In this document: one piece after another, positions 27,193 to 35,414 of the stretch
How the letters are laid out: the number at the start of each line of letters is the position of its first letter
Numbering within the stretch: position 1 is the stretch's first letter
Assembly (NCBI RefSeq): GCF_030056665.1
Contig: NZ_JASHIG010000020.1
DNA from: Flectobacillus roseus
GTDB lineage: Bacteria > Bacteroidota > Bacteroidia > Cytophagales > Spirosomataceae
Direction: 5' to 3' (one strand)
Length of the DNA: 64,000 nt
Notes under the pieces: model-generated
Database searches by the model: none
Told to the model about the DNA's origin: nothing
What the model saw: only the letters and a program-made list of their open reading frames with translations
Made by a program: the position numbers and the translations under genes

Positions 27193-27334
27193 TGCAAAAT
27201 AAGATTTAAGTTATGTGTTTAGGCACTAGGCAACAGGCACTAGGCAAAGAGTATTTAATTGTTTTTTAATGTTTTTACCGAATGCCCAAAGCTGAAAGCC
27301 GAAAGCTCAAAGCAACATCTTAAATTTTATTTTG
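27193..27334. repeat. R1 repeat, locus C (best copy)
   Basis: 142 bp. Left end CAAAATAAGATTTAAG (27195-27210) and right end CTTAAATTTTATTTTG (27319-27334) are inverted copies matching at 15 of 16 positions. Inside are TTTAGGCACTAGGCAACAGG and GCTGAAAGCCGAAAGC, the family's diagnostic motifs. No ORF. It lies between small subunit and GMC gene of module 2, as locus B does in module 1. Confidence 0.8.
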
Positions 27335-27346
27335 AGTAGTAATTTT

Positions 27347-27877
27347 TTACAAAGCCCAAGCTTTTTGACCATGTTTTAGAGGAACACAACCCTCAAAGCG
27401 CCCAGGAATTGGAAGATATTCTAAAGCTTTAGTAGCGCCAATTTCTGAAGTAAAGTATCCTGTTACAGTCAACTCTTTCATTTTCAAGAAAAACGGCTTG
27501 TTGTCGACAGTGGTTTGCTTCACCATTTCGTTTTTCTGCGAGGTATCTAAATCACTGAAACCTTTGCCAAATTTGGTTTTACTATCGGCATCTAGTTTAG
27601 ACAATCCTTCGTAAAATGACTTTTGCTCTTCTTTAGTATAGCAATCTCTTACTACACGTACGATAAATTTCTCTACTCCTGCAGCTTTTGCTCCCGGCGT
27701 ATTGGTTGTAGGAATAATAATGTCTGCTACTTCGGCCAACAGGGATTCTTGGTCCAAAGTCACTCTAAGGCTCTCACCTGTATAGGTTTTTTCGCCCATT
27801 ACACCAGCCATCACTGGAGCAGATATAGCACCTCCTAAAAGGATGGCCACATGCTGAAGTGCATCTCTACGGTTCAT
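27347..27877 (-). CDS. Gluconate 2-dehydrogenase subunit 3-like Tat protein (copy 2)
   Basis: 176 residues, somewhat shorter than copy 1. Twin-arginine start MNRRDALQHVAILLGGAIS. Conserved blocks: EVADIIIPTTNTPGAKAAGV, FFLKMKELTVTGYFTSEIG and YLPIPGRFEG. Presumed role: folding and Tat export of the paired FAD subunit 193 bases downstream. It diverges from copy 1 more than the catalytic subunits do from each other, consistent with an old tandem duplication. Confidence 0.9.
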   Translation of the reverse strand: MNRRDALQHVAILLGGAISAPVMAGVMGEKTYTGESLRVTLDQESLLAEVADIIIPTTNTPGAKAAGVEKFIVRVVRDCYTKEEQKSFYEGLSKLDADSKTKFGKGFSDLDTSQKNEMVKQTTVDNKPFFLKMKELTVTGYFTSEIGATKALEYLPIPGRFEGCVPLKHGQKAWAL

Positions 27878-28250
27878 AGTTTTACAAATTAATAAATTGA
27901 ATAGTTGAGTTTGATTTGTATTTGAGAACTGCCTTGACCTAGCAGCTTCTGGTCATTGGTAAGTGCGTTTTGAAAAAATTCTAAACTTTAGGATGTTACC
28001 TAAATCACCCTCCTGAAAGTCTTCGAATACATCTATTTTTTCATTAAAACAGACAATTTTGTCGATTAATCAAAGTTATTGAATTTCTTTCAGAAATAGC
28101 ACCTTTCTTGTGTGGTCAAAGTATCATTTCGATACTTTTTACTACCAATCATGTCAAATATTCGACATATATATGAAATTATTAGCCCAATTAAAGAGGG
28201 ACTCGTAAATTTAATATACTCTTTACAAGTAAATTAATTGATAATCAAGC
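27878..28250. other. Divergent intergenic region (373 bp)
   Basis: Between the copy-2 small subunit (minus) and the serine hydrolase (plus). It is AT-rich and must hold both promoters, but no full TTG-N19-TAnnTTTG match stands out. No ORF, repeat or terminator seen. Confidence 0.5.
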
Positions 28251-29777
28251 ATGAAAAAACTTCTTTACTCCATCGTACTTGGAATTATACTCTCATTTAT
28301 AGGGCAAGTTTCCTACGCCCAAAAAGTTTCAAAGCTAAGCGAAACCGAATTGGCCTTGCATAATATGCAGGGAAAAATTTATGGTTGGATGACAGAGTGG
28401 AAAGTACCAGGATGTGCAATCAGTATCGTAAAAGACGGTCAGGTGTTATGGTCTGTAGGCCTAGGACAAAAAAATACTACAACCAAACAAACTGTTACCC
28501 CTCAAACCCTATTTCCTATAGCCTCATGTAGTAAATCTTTTACGGCAGCAGCTATGGCTATTTTGGTAGATGAAGGAAAAGTAGACTGGAACAAACCCGT
28601 CAAATACTATTTGCCAGACTTTGAATTAAATGATACAGAAGCTGAGCACACTGTTATGGTAAAAGATTTGCTTTCGCACAGAACAGGCTTGCCTCGTCAT
28701 GATTTTGTATGGCTGTACAGCTCGCTTGATAGAAAAGCTATTTTTAAAAGTTTAAAATATCTTACACTTAGTAAAAAGCCTTACGAACAGTATCAATACA
28801 ACAATTTGATGTATATGGTAGCGGGAGTTTTGATAGAAAGAGTCAGTGGCATGACTTGGGAAAAATTTGTAGAAGAGCGCCTCCTCAAACCACTCAAAAT
28901 GAATCAAACGGTATTAACCTATCCTGAATTATTCAAATCTACCGACTATGCCAAGTCATATCGCAAACAAGAAGAGCAATTAGTAGAGGCTGGTTTTGGA
29001 AGCAATGTAGATGCCATCGGACCAGCAGGTGCTGTAAAATCTAATGCTGAAGATATGAGTCATTGGCTTTTGATGCAATTACAACAGGGCAAATATGAGA
29101 GCCAACAGATTATTTCTAGTAAAAGCCTAAAAGAGAATCATATCCCTTTAACCGTGGTATATCCAACCGAAGCTAAATATCCCGAATTAGGGTTTACGAC
29201 TTATGGGATGGGATGGAACCAAAATGTTTATCGTGGAGCTCAGAGGCTCCAACATAATGGTTCGATTGAAGGGTTTCGTTCGCAAATGACGCTTTTTCCC
29301 AACAATAATATAGGCATATTTATTACTACCAACAGCAGTGCCGCCGATTACTACTTCGTCAATGTTGTGACAAACAGCCTTACAGATATGCTTTTTAACC
29401 TTCCTGAAATAGACTGGAATGGTCGTATGAAGCAGGAAAAAGCTGACGTAGTTTTTGCAGAAGAAAAGAAAATGAAAGAGCAAAATGCCAATAGAATATT
29501 GTTTGCATCGATGTCACACAACATTGATAATTACACTGGAATTTATGAACATCCAGCTTATGGAATCTTGCAAATTTACAAATCTGATAAAGGGCTTATG
29601 GCCAAATATCATAACCAAACAATAGAATTAGTTCACTTTCATTATGATTACTTTTTAGGAAAAGATATGCTCGACAATATGTCAATTCAATTTATGACCA
29701 ACTTCAAAGGTGCCATTGATCAAGTACAAATTGACTTCCCTAATGCAGGAATTATCCAGTTTTTGAAGAAGCAATAA
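28251..29777 (+). CDS. Secreted serine hydrolase, class C beta-lactamase family
   Basis: 508 residues. A Sec signal peptide (to about SYA-QK) is followed by the beta-lactamase/transpeptidase fold: Ser92-x-x-Lys95 (ASCSKSFTA), Tyr184-x-Asn186 (YNN) and a His-x-Gly-type third motif (QHNGSIEGFRS). A C-terminal beta domain of about 100 residues (from NYTGIYEHPAYGIL) resembles DUF3471. Such proteins are D-aminopeptidases, esterases or penicillin-binding hydrolases; true beta-lactamase activity is unlikely to be the main role. Substrate unknown. Confidence 0.9.
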   Translation: MKKLLYSIVLGIILSFIGQVSYAQKVSKLSETELALHNMQGKIYGWMTEWKVPGCAISIVKDGQVLWSVGLGQKNTTTKQTVTPQTLFPIASCSKSFTAAAMAILVDEGKVDWNKPVKYYLPDFELNDTEAEHTVMVKDLLSHRTGLPRHDFVWLYSSLDRKAIFKSLKYLTLSKKPYEQYQYNNLMYMVAGVLIERVSGMTWEKFVEERLLKPLKMNQTVLTYPELFKSTDYAKSYRKQEEQLVEAGFGSNVDAIGPAGAVKSNAEDMSHWLLMQLQQGKYESQQIISSKSLKENHIPLTVVYPTEAKYPELGFTTYGMGWNQNVYRGAQRLQHNGSIEGFRSQMTLFPNNNIGIFITTNSSAADYYFVNVVTNSLTDMLFNLPEIDWNGRMKQEKADVVFAEEKKMKEQNANRILFASMSHNIDNYTGIYEHPAYGILQIYKSDKGLMAKYHNQTIELVHFHYDYFLGKDMLDNMSIQFMTNFKGAIDQVQIDFPNAGIIQFLKKQ

Positions 29778-29792
29778 ATTATCCAAAAACAA

Positions 29793-29808
29793 TAGCGAAA
29801 TTTCGCTA
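29793..29808. repeat. Palindrome TAGCGAAATTTCGCTA, copy 1
   Basis: Perfect 16-base palindrome 16 bases after the serine hydrolase stop. The 14-base core AGCGAAATTTCGCT occurs again at 30036-30049. The pair may be binding sites for a dimeric regulator of ilvD; no regulator gene is nearby. Confidence 0.6.
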
Positions 29809-29982
29809 AATGCATTTTGTGTAATTTTTTTGATAAAAATATTATTTCAAAAGAGGGAATCGAAACAGAATTTTATACTATAAATTGAAAAAAAACTGTT
29901 TTAAATCACTAAAAATGAATCAAAATTCCCAAAATTAAAATTGGCATAAGTATTTATTACTAAAATTTTATTTGGCATTTTC

Positions 29983-30014
29983 TTGCATTTAAAAAATATA
30001 CCTCTGTATATTTG
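29983..30014 (+). promoter_or_regulatory. Promoter of the ilv leader
   Basis: TTG (29983-29985), 21-base spacer, TATATTTG (30007-30014), an exact match to the Bacteroidota consensus. Predicted transcription start is near 30021, about 37 bases before the leader-peptide ATG. Confidence 0.72.
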
Positions 30015-30035
30015 TAAAGTACTAACAAAAATATC

Positions 30036-30049
30036 AGCGAAATTTCGCT
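30036..30049. promoter_or_regulatory. Palindrome AGCGAAATTTCGCT, copy 2
   Basis: Perfect 14-base palindrome between the predicted start of transcription and the leader ATG; identical to the core of copy 1, centre-to-centre distance 242 bp. Candidate operator. Confidence 0.5.
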
Positions 30050-30057
30050 AATTTTTT

Positions 30058-30120
30058 ATGAAAGTTTCTGGATTTGTAAATATCATTCTCGTTCTCGTGA
30101 TTCTCTGCTGTGAAGTGTGA
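30058..30120 (+). CDS. ilv leader peptide (attenuator)
   Basis: A 20-codon ORF, too short for usual gene finding. Eleven of 20 residues are Ile, Leu or Val, and residues 9-16 are IILVLVIL without a break (codons 30082-30105). The start has the AT-rich upstream context (AATTTTTT-ATG) usual in Bacteroidota. It ends with GTG TGA inside the antiterminator segment. A shortage of charged Ile, Leu or Val tRNA would stall the ribosome in the run and change folding of the RNA behind it. The coding potential itself, not a protein product, is the function. Confidence 0.85.
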   Translation: MKVSGFVNIILVLVILCCEV

Positions 30121-30179
30121 GACGGGCTTTTATGTATATAATTGAAAAGACCTTTCTCACACACTGAGAAAGGTCTTTT
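30088..30179 (+). promoter_or_regulatory. Transcription attenuator upstream of ilvD
   Basis: Three mutually exclusive helices can be drawn. 1:2 protector: CTCGTTCTC (30088-30096) with GAGACGGG (30119-30126), 8 pairs and one bulged U. 2:3 antiterminator: GTGTGAGA (30115-30122) with TCTCACAC (30155-30162), 8 pairs. 3:4 terminator: 30145-30158 with 30166-30179, 14 pairs. A ribosome stalled on the Ile/Leu/Val codons covers segment 1 and frees segment 2 to pair with 3, allowing readthrough into ilvD; one that reaches the stop codon covers segment 2 and the terminator forms. Confidence 0.85.
30145..30179 (+). terminator. Attenuator terminator hairpin
   Basis: Perfect 14-bp stem AAAAGACCTTTCTC / GAGAAAGGTCTTTT with loop ACACACT. 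The 5' arm and loop contain the segment complementary to the upstream antiterminator strand. It is 112 bases upstream of the ilvD ATG. Confidence 0.9.
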
Positions 30180-30291
30180 GCTGTCCAGAAATATCGAACT
30201 TAAAATAAGTCAAAAAATAGAAGAATAATACAAACCCTCTGACTCGTGTTTTCTATCCTGTCGGGCAGAGTCTAAAGCATCTTTTCAAGTT

Positions 30292-31968
30292 ATGGAACTG
30301 AACAAATTCTCAAAAACACTGACTCAAGAAGTAACCAACCCTGCAGCCAAAGCCATGCTTTATGGAATTGGTCTTACTAGCGAAGATATGCAAAAAGCAC
30401 AAATCGGTATTGCTAGTACAGGTTATGAAGGAAACACATGTAATATGCACCTAAACGGATTGTCGGTTCATGTGAAAAAAGGTGTTCAAGAGAACGGAAT
30501 GGTAGGTTTGATTTTCCATACAATTGGCGTATCAGATGGTATGACCAACGGTAACAACGGGATGTCATACTCATTGCCATCACGTGATTTGATTGCAGAT
30601 TCAATCGAAAACGTAGTAGGTGCCCAATGGTACGACGGTGTAATCGCAGTAGTAGGTTGTGACAAAAACATGCCAGGAGCCATGATGGCATTGGCTCGTT
30701 TGAACCGCCCAGGTATGTTGGTATATGGTGGTACAATTCGTACTGGAGAATATAAAGGTCAAAAATTAGATATCGTTTCGGCATTCGAAGCTTTGGGTAA
30801 AAAATTCGCAGGCAATATCTCTGACGAGGATTATGAAGGTGTTATTCGTAACGCTATCCCAGGCGCTGGTGCTTGTGGTGGTATGTACACGGCTAACACG
30901 ATGGCATCGTCGATGGAGGCTATGGGTTTGACATTGCCTAACTCTTCTTCATACCCAGCTACGCACGAAGGCAAAAAAGCTGAATGTTTGGCTATTGGTG
31001 CAGCAATGAAAAACTTATTGGAGCAAAATATTTGCCCAAGAGATATCATGACTCGTAAAGCCTTCGAAAACGCGCTTACCATGGTAATGGCAATGGGAGG
31101 CTCAACAAACGCTGTATTGCACTACTTAGCAATCGCTCGCGCTGCTGAAGTTGAATTTACGTTAAAAGATATTCAAGCTATTTCTGACCGCACTCCGCTA
31201 ATTGCAGATTTGAAACCTTCTGGTAAGTATTACATGGAAGATATGCTTTCAATCGGTGGAGTTCCTGCATTAATGAAATACTTATTGAAAGAAGGGTTTT
31301 TACATGGCGATTGTATGACTGTAACAGGCAAGACAATTGCTGAAAACTTGGCTGATGTTCCTGAATTGGATTTCGATTCACAAAAAATCATTCAGCCTTT
31401 GACAAGTCCAATCAAGCCAACAGGTCACTTGCAAGTATTGTATGGTAACTTGGCAACGGGTGGTGCTGTAGCAAAAATTACAGGTAAAGAAGGTGAACGT
31501 TTTGAAGGTATTGCTAAGGTTTGTGAGCGTGAAGAAGAAGTAATCGAATACTTATCAAAAGGAGAAATTAAAGAGGGTCAGGTAGTAGTAATCCGCAACG
31601 AAGGTCCTAAAGGAGGCCCGGGTATGCCAGAAATGTTGAAACCAACTTCGGCTATCATGGGTGCAGGTTTGGGCAACAAAGTGGCGATGATCACAGACGG
31701 TCGTTTCTCGGGTGGAACACACGGATTCGTTGTAGGTCACGTAACACCAGAAGCACAGGTAGGTGGCAATATCGCATTGGTAAAAGATGGCGATTTGATT
31801 ACGATCGATGCAGTTAATAATGTTCTTCATTTACACGTATCTGACGAAGAATTGGCAGAACGTCGTAAAAGCTGGGCTCCATCTGAATCACCATTCAAAC
31901 AAGGTGTTTTACGCAAATATGTGAAAAACGTAGCCTCAGCAAGTGAAGGTTGTGTAACAGATTTATAA
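30292..31968 (+). CDS. ilvD: Dihydroxy-acid dehydratase
   Basis: 558 residues, full length. IlvD dehydrates 2,3-dihydroxy-isovalerate and -methylvalerate to the 2-keto acids that precede valine, leucine and isoleucine. Family motifs: GNTCNMHL, VVGCDKNMPGAMMA and GAGACGGMYTANTM contain the three iron-sulfur cysteines; ITDGRFSGGTHGF and GHVTPEAQVGGNIAL are near the C terminus. Expression is predicted to be controlled by the Ile/Leu/Val leader attenuator upstream. A terminator hairpin follows 5 bases after the stop. Confidence 0.97.
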   Translation: MELNKFSKTLTQEVTNPAAKAMLYGIGLTSEDMQKAQIGIASTGYEGNTCNMHLNGLSVHVKKGVQENGMVGLIFHTIGVSDGMTNGNNGMSYSLPSRDLIADSIENVVGAQWYDGVIAVVGCDKNMPGAMMALARLNRPGMLVYGGTIRTGEYKGQKLDIVSAFEALGKKFAGNISDEDYEGVIRNAIPGAGACGGMYTANTMASSMEAMGLTLPNSSSYPATHEGKKAECLAIGAAMKNLLEQNICPRDIMTRKAFENALTMVMAMGGSTNAVLHYLAIARAAEVEFTLKDIQAISDRTPLIADLKPSGKYYMEDMLSIGGVPALMKYLLKEGFLHGDCMTVTGKTIAENLADVPELDFDSQKIIQPLTSPIKPTGHLQVLYGNLATGGAVAKITGKEGERFEGIAKVCEREEEVIEYLSKGEIKEGQVVVIRNEGPKGGPGMPEMLKPTSAIMGAGLGNKVAMITDGRFSGGTHGFVVGHVTPEAQVGGNIALVKDGDLITIDAVNNVLHLHVSDEELAERRKSWAPSESPFKQGVLRKYVKNVASASEGCVTDL

Positions 31969-31973
31969 ATAGT

Positions 31974-32007
31974 TAAGCCATTGGACTCAGCTATGTCCAA
32001 TGGCTTA
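31974..32007 (+). terminator. Intrinsic terminator after ilvD
   Basis: Perfect 13-bp stem TAAGCCATTGGAC (31974-31986), loop TCAGCTAT, GTCCAATGGCTTA (31995-32007), followed by CTTTTCC. It suggests that much of the ilvD transcript ends before the following genes. Confidence 0.82.
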
Positions 32008-32202
32008 CTTTTCCAATAGAAGCTAGTCGTAGGCTTTTATTAAGCTTAAATACGATAACACCTTGAAAACTAAAAGACTGTAAGCTATTTTACTCGACGA
32101 GTATGAAAGATCTGTAAATGAAGGTATACAGATGACATATTCAATGTAGAGTTTACAGCCTTTACCTTCATCCACATCACTAACACGATACAATTAAAAT
32201 TT

Positions 32203-33498
32203 ATGAACCTTGGTAATAAGGGGCAATGGCAAACATCAAACCTAAAGTGGTGGAGTGTATTGCTGATTTTGCTCCCAATCTTGCTCTATTACACATGGGT
32301 TTGCTTTTGGGGAATCGACTGTCCACAACTAGACGATTTCGCTGTATTGACCACAATAGTTGATATTAACAAAGCTATAACCCTAAAGGAGGAATTAGAA
32401 ATCTGGTTTACTCCGCACAATGAACATAGAATCGTATTTACAAGGCTAATCTTTTGGTTAGTGGGTACAACAGACAAAGGAGCTGTTGATATATACAAAG
32501 TTTTATTGATTGGCAATCTTACTTTAGTAGGTCTTGCTAGTATTTTTTATCGAGTAATTGGTCAGATGCAACAATCATGGGTTTATGCATTTGCCATTAG
32601 TTGTATGTTATTTCAGATGCAGTATTTCGAAAATACATTTTTCGGGATGGCTGCTGTCCAAAACCTAGGAATCTATTTTTGGTTAGGTTTGAGTTTTTGG
32701 AAACTAACACAAGTTGCAAAACAACCTAAGCAATTACTTTGGGCTTTTGTATGGGGCTTTTTTGCCACATTTACTTCAGGGAATGGATTGGTAGTGTTTC
32801 CAGCAGGAATCTTTATTTTATGGTTTTTGGAAGCAAAAAAGATGATTATTCCTTGGGTATTGTACGGTTTGATTATTACGGGATTGTATTTACACAATTT
32901 ACCTCATCAAAATAGCATCAACAATTTTGTTCAATTGTTTGAAGGCTCAATGGGATATCTAGGAGGCTTTGTGGGTACCACTATCAGTGCTCAAGTACCT
33001 ATTCTACTCGGTGTTCTCATGTTGTTTGTAGGGGTTTTGTTAAATCTCAATCTAGTATTCGTTAAGCAAATCCCACTTCATGTACGTTCAAAGCAAGTAC
33101 AAGTGTTTTTGTTAGCATTTTTTATTGCTCTTGTAGCGACGAGTTGTATGGTAGGGCTCAATAGAGATATCATATCAGCCATTTCAACGCCAAGATATAA
33201 AATTGGTTCAGCCGTTTTCGTTTGCTTGATTACCCTAATGATCGCAAATATTCAGATGAACCCACGATTTAGTTTCTTGATTGGTGTAGGTTTTGCCTTC
33301 GCCTTCAGTCTATTTTGTTTGATGACTTATTATAAAATGACTCCAGTAGTAAAAGCTAATCGAGCCGTTTACCAAAATAATATTGACGCATTTAAACGCA
33401 AAGTTACTGGCCAAGAACATCCTCCTATTCTTTTTGAGAAGGAATGGTATGAAGTCTGGAAAGCAGGAAAATGGGATTTTCCTGAAAATAAGAACTAA
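32203..33498 (+). CDS. Polytopic membrane protein, GtrII/GT39-like appearance
   Basis: 431 residues with about ten transmembrane helices. An extracytoplasmic loop after the first helix has PQLDDFAVL and then WFTPHNEHRIVFTRL; acidic residues in that loop recall membrane glycosyltransferases (GT-C) that use lipid-linked sugars, but I cannot name the family with confidence. It sits between ilvD and ilvB, 68 bases before ilvB, and has no evident part in amino-acid synthesis. Probably an envelope glycan modification gene inserted in the locus. Confidence 0.75.
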   Translation: MNLGNKGQWQTSNLKWWSVLLILLPILLYYTWVCFWGIDCPQLDDFAVLTTIVDINKAITLKEELEIWFTPHNEHRIVFTRLIFWLVGTTDKGAVDIYKVLLIGNLTLVGLASIFYRVIGQMQQSWVYAFAISCMLFQMQYFENTFFGMAAVQNLGIYFWLGLSFWKLTQVAKQPKQLLWAFVWGFFATFTSGNGLVVFPAGIFILWFLEAKKMIIPWVLYGLIITGLYLHNLPHQNSINNFVQLFEGSMGYLGGFVGTTISAQVPILLGVLMLFVGVLLNLNLVFVKQIPLHVRSKQVQVFLLAFFIALVATSCMVGLNRDIISAISTPRYKIGSAVFVCLITLMIANIQMNPRFSFLIGVGFAFAFSLFCLMTYYKMTPVVKANRAVYQNNIDAFKRKVTGQEHPPILFEKEWYEVWKAGKWDFPENKN

Positions 33499-33566
33499 AC
33501 AAAACCACAAAAACGAGAATTAGCATTCAACTCTTCGGAGTTCAACATTTTAATTACAAAAATCGC

Positions 33567-35312
33567 ATGGCAGCACAGACACAAACCATGACCGCAGAAC
33601 CCAAAGCAAAAGAAACAGAACAGTTTCTTACGGGCGCGCAGGCCATAATGCAATCTTTAGTCGAGCAAGGTGTTGATACAATCTTCGGCTATCCGGGTGG
33701 CGCCATCATGCCTACTTATGATGCGCTTTATGATTATCAAGATAGACTCAAGCACATTCTGGTGCGCCATGAGCAAGGAGCAGGTCACGCAGCACAAGGT
33801 TATGCTCGTATGACAAACCGTGCAGGTGTCGCAATGGTGACTTCTGGTCCGGGAGCAACTAACCTCATGACTCCTATTGCTGATGCCATGCTAGACTCTA
33901 CCCCAATGGTTTGTATTGTGGGTCAAGTAAAAGGCAATTTGTTAGGTACTGATGCTTTCCAAGAATGTGATATCATCGGAATTTCAATGCCTATTACTAA
34001 ATGGAATTATCAAGTGGTAGATGCCAACGAAATTCCAGAAATTATTGCAAAAGCATTTCATATTGCAGAAGCTGGTCGTCCAGGCCCTGTATTAATTGAT
34101 ATTACTCGTACAGCACAAACTGATAAAATGACGAAGCCTTTCCACTATCCAAAATCAGTGGATATTATTAGCTATCGTCCTCGTACTGTACCTAAGCAAG
34201 AGCATGTTGAGGCAGCAGCCAAATTAATTAATGCAGCTCAAAAGCCTTATATCTTGGCTGGTCATGGAGTATTGTTGGCCGATGCTCAAGATGAGTTAAA
34301 AGCGTTTATTGAAAAAACTGGAATTCCTGTAGCGACAACCTTACTAGGTATGTCAGCTGTTGATGCCGACCACCCTTTGTATGTAGGCTGGCCGGGTATG
34401 CACGGTAACTACGGTGCAAACGTATTAACTAATGAATGTGATGTACTTATCGCTATTGGGATGCGTTTTGACGACCGTATTACAGGTGATTTGAATACTT
34501 ATGCTAAGCAAGCTAAAGTAATCCATATCGAAATTGACCCTGCAGAAATCAATAAAAACGTATTTGCCGATGCACCAGTTGTGGGCGATGCGAAAGAAGC
34601 TTTGAAAGCGTTGATTCCTTTAGTAAACCAAAACTCTTTCCCTGAATGGCGTGCTGAGTTTGCTAAATACGATGCTATCGAATACGAAAAAATCACGAAG
34701 AAAGATATTTTCCACGACGGCGACCAAATCAAAATGGGCGAAGCTGTTGTAATGCTTTCTGAGAAAACAAAAGGTGAGGCCGTGACAGTTACCGACGTTG
34801 GTCAGCACCAAATGATTTCAAATCGTTATTATCGTTTCAAAAAGCCATTCTCAAGTGTAACTTCAGGTGGTGCTGGAACCATGGGTTTTGCACTTCCAGC
34901 GGCATTTGGTGCTAAAGTTGGTGCTCCAGACCGTGAAGTAGTAGCAATTATCGGTGATGGTGGTTTCCAGATGACTCTTCAAGAACTGGGAACAATTGCT
35001 CAAAGTGGCTTACCTGTTAAAATCATCATTCTGAACAATAATTTCCTTGGAATGGTACGCCAGTGGCAACAGTTGTTCTTCGACAGACGCTATTCATTTG
35101 TAGAATTACAAAACCCTGATTTTATCACGATCGCAAAAGGATTTGGTATTGCAGGACACACCGTTTCTGATCGTGCTCAACTTTCAGAATCACTAGACAC
35201 TTTGTTGAACTCAGATAAACCTTATTTGCTTGAAATTATCTGTGAAAAAGAAGAAAACGTGTTCCCAATGGTACCAGCTGGTACATGTGTTACTAATGTA
35301 ATTTTAGAGTAA
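33567..35312 (+). CDS. ilvB: Acetolactate synthase, large (catalytic) subunit
   Basis: 581 residues. The enzyme condenses two pyruvates, or pyruvate with 2-ketobutyrate, using thiamine diphosphate (TPP), FAD and Mg. Catalytic Glu69 lies in VRHEQGAGHAAQGYA, and the TPP motif GDGGFQMTLQELG...NNNFLG is near residues 460-490. The first 20 residues are a nonconserved extension. The regulatory subunit ilvN is not next to it: a hairpin that includes the ilvB stop codon and an acyltransferase gene lie between. Confidence 0.97.
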   Translation: MAAQTQTMTAEPKAKETEQFLTGAQAIMQSLVEQGVDTIFGYPGGAIMPTYDALYDYQDRLKHILVRHEQGAGHAAQGYARMTNRAGVAMVTSGPGATNLMTPIADAMLDSTPMVCIVGQVKGNLLGTDAFQECDIIGISMPITKWNYQVVDANEIPEIIAKAFHIAEAGRPGPVLIDITRTAQTDKMTKPFHYPKSVDIISYRPRTVPKQEHVEAAAKLINAAQKPYILAGHGVLLADAQDELKAFIEKTGIPVATTLLGMSAVDADHPLYVGWPGMHGNYGANVLTNECDVLIAIGMRFDDRITGDLNTYAKQAKVIHIEIDPAEINKNVFADAPVVGDAKEALKALIPLVNQNSFPEWRAEFAKYDAIEYEKITKKDIFHDGDQIKMGEAVVMLSEKTKGEAVTVTDVGQHQMISNRYYRFKKPFSSVTSGGAGTMGFALPAAFGAKVGAPDREVVAIIGDGGFQMTLQELGTIAQSGLPVKIIILNNNFLGMVRQWQQLFFDRRYSFVELQNPDFITIAKGFGIAGHTVSDRAQLSESLDTLLNSDKPYLLEIICEKEENVFPMVPAGTCVTNVILE

Positions 35313-35337
35313 AAGAAGTGGTATCACTTCTTTTACT
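35308..35337 (+). terminator. Hairpin overlapping the ilvB stop codon
   Basis: Perfect 13-bp stem AGTAAAAGAAGTG (35308-35320), loop GTAT, CACTTCTTTTACT (35325-35337). The TAA stop (35310-35312) lies within the left arm, so a terminating ribosome may delay folding. No long U-run follows, so termination may be partial. Confidence 0.65.
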
Positions 35338-35414
35338 AATATCATATTTCATTAAAGTACAGGCTATTTGTATATTTGAAAATTAAATAGTAAGTCCATT
35401 TAACAACTGTATAA

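Larger units (their letters stand above)
29778..30291. other. ilvD regulatory region (514 bp)
   Basis: Non-coding except for the leader peptide. In order: palindrome copy 1 (29793-29808), a very AT-rich stretch to 29982, promoter (29983-30014), palindrome copy 2 (30036-30049), leader peptide (30058-30120), antiterminator and terminator elements (30088-30179), then a 110-base spacer to the ilvD ATG. Confidence 0.8.
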
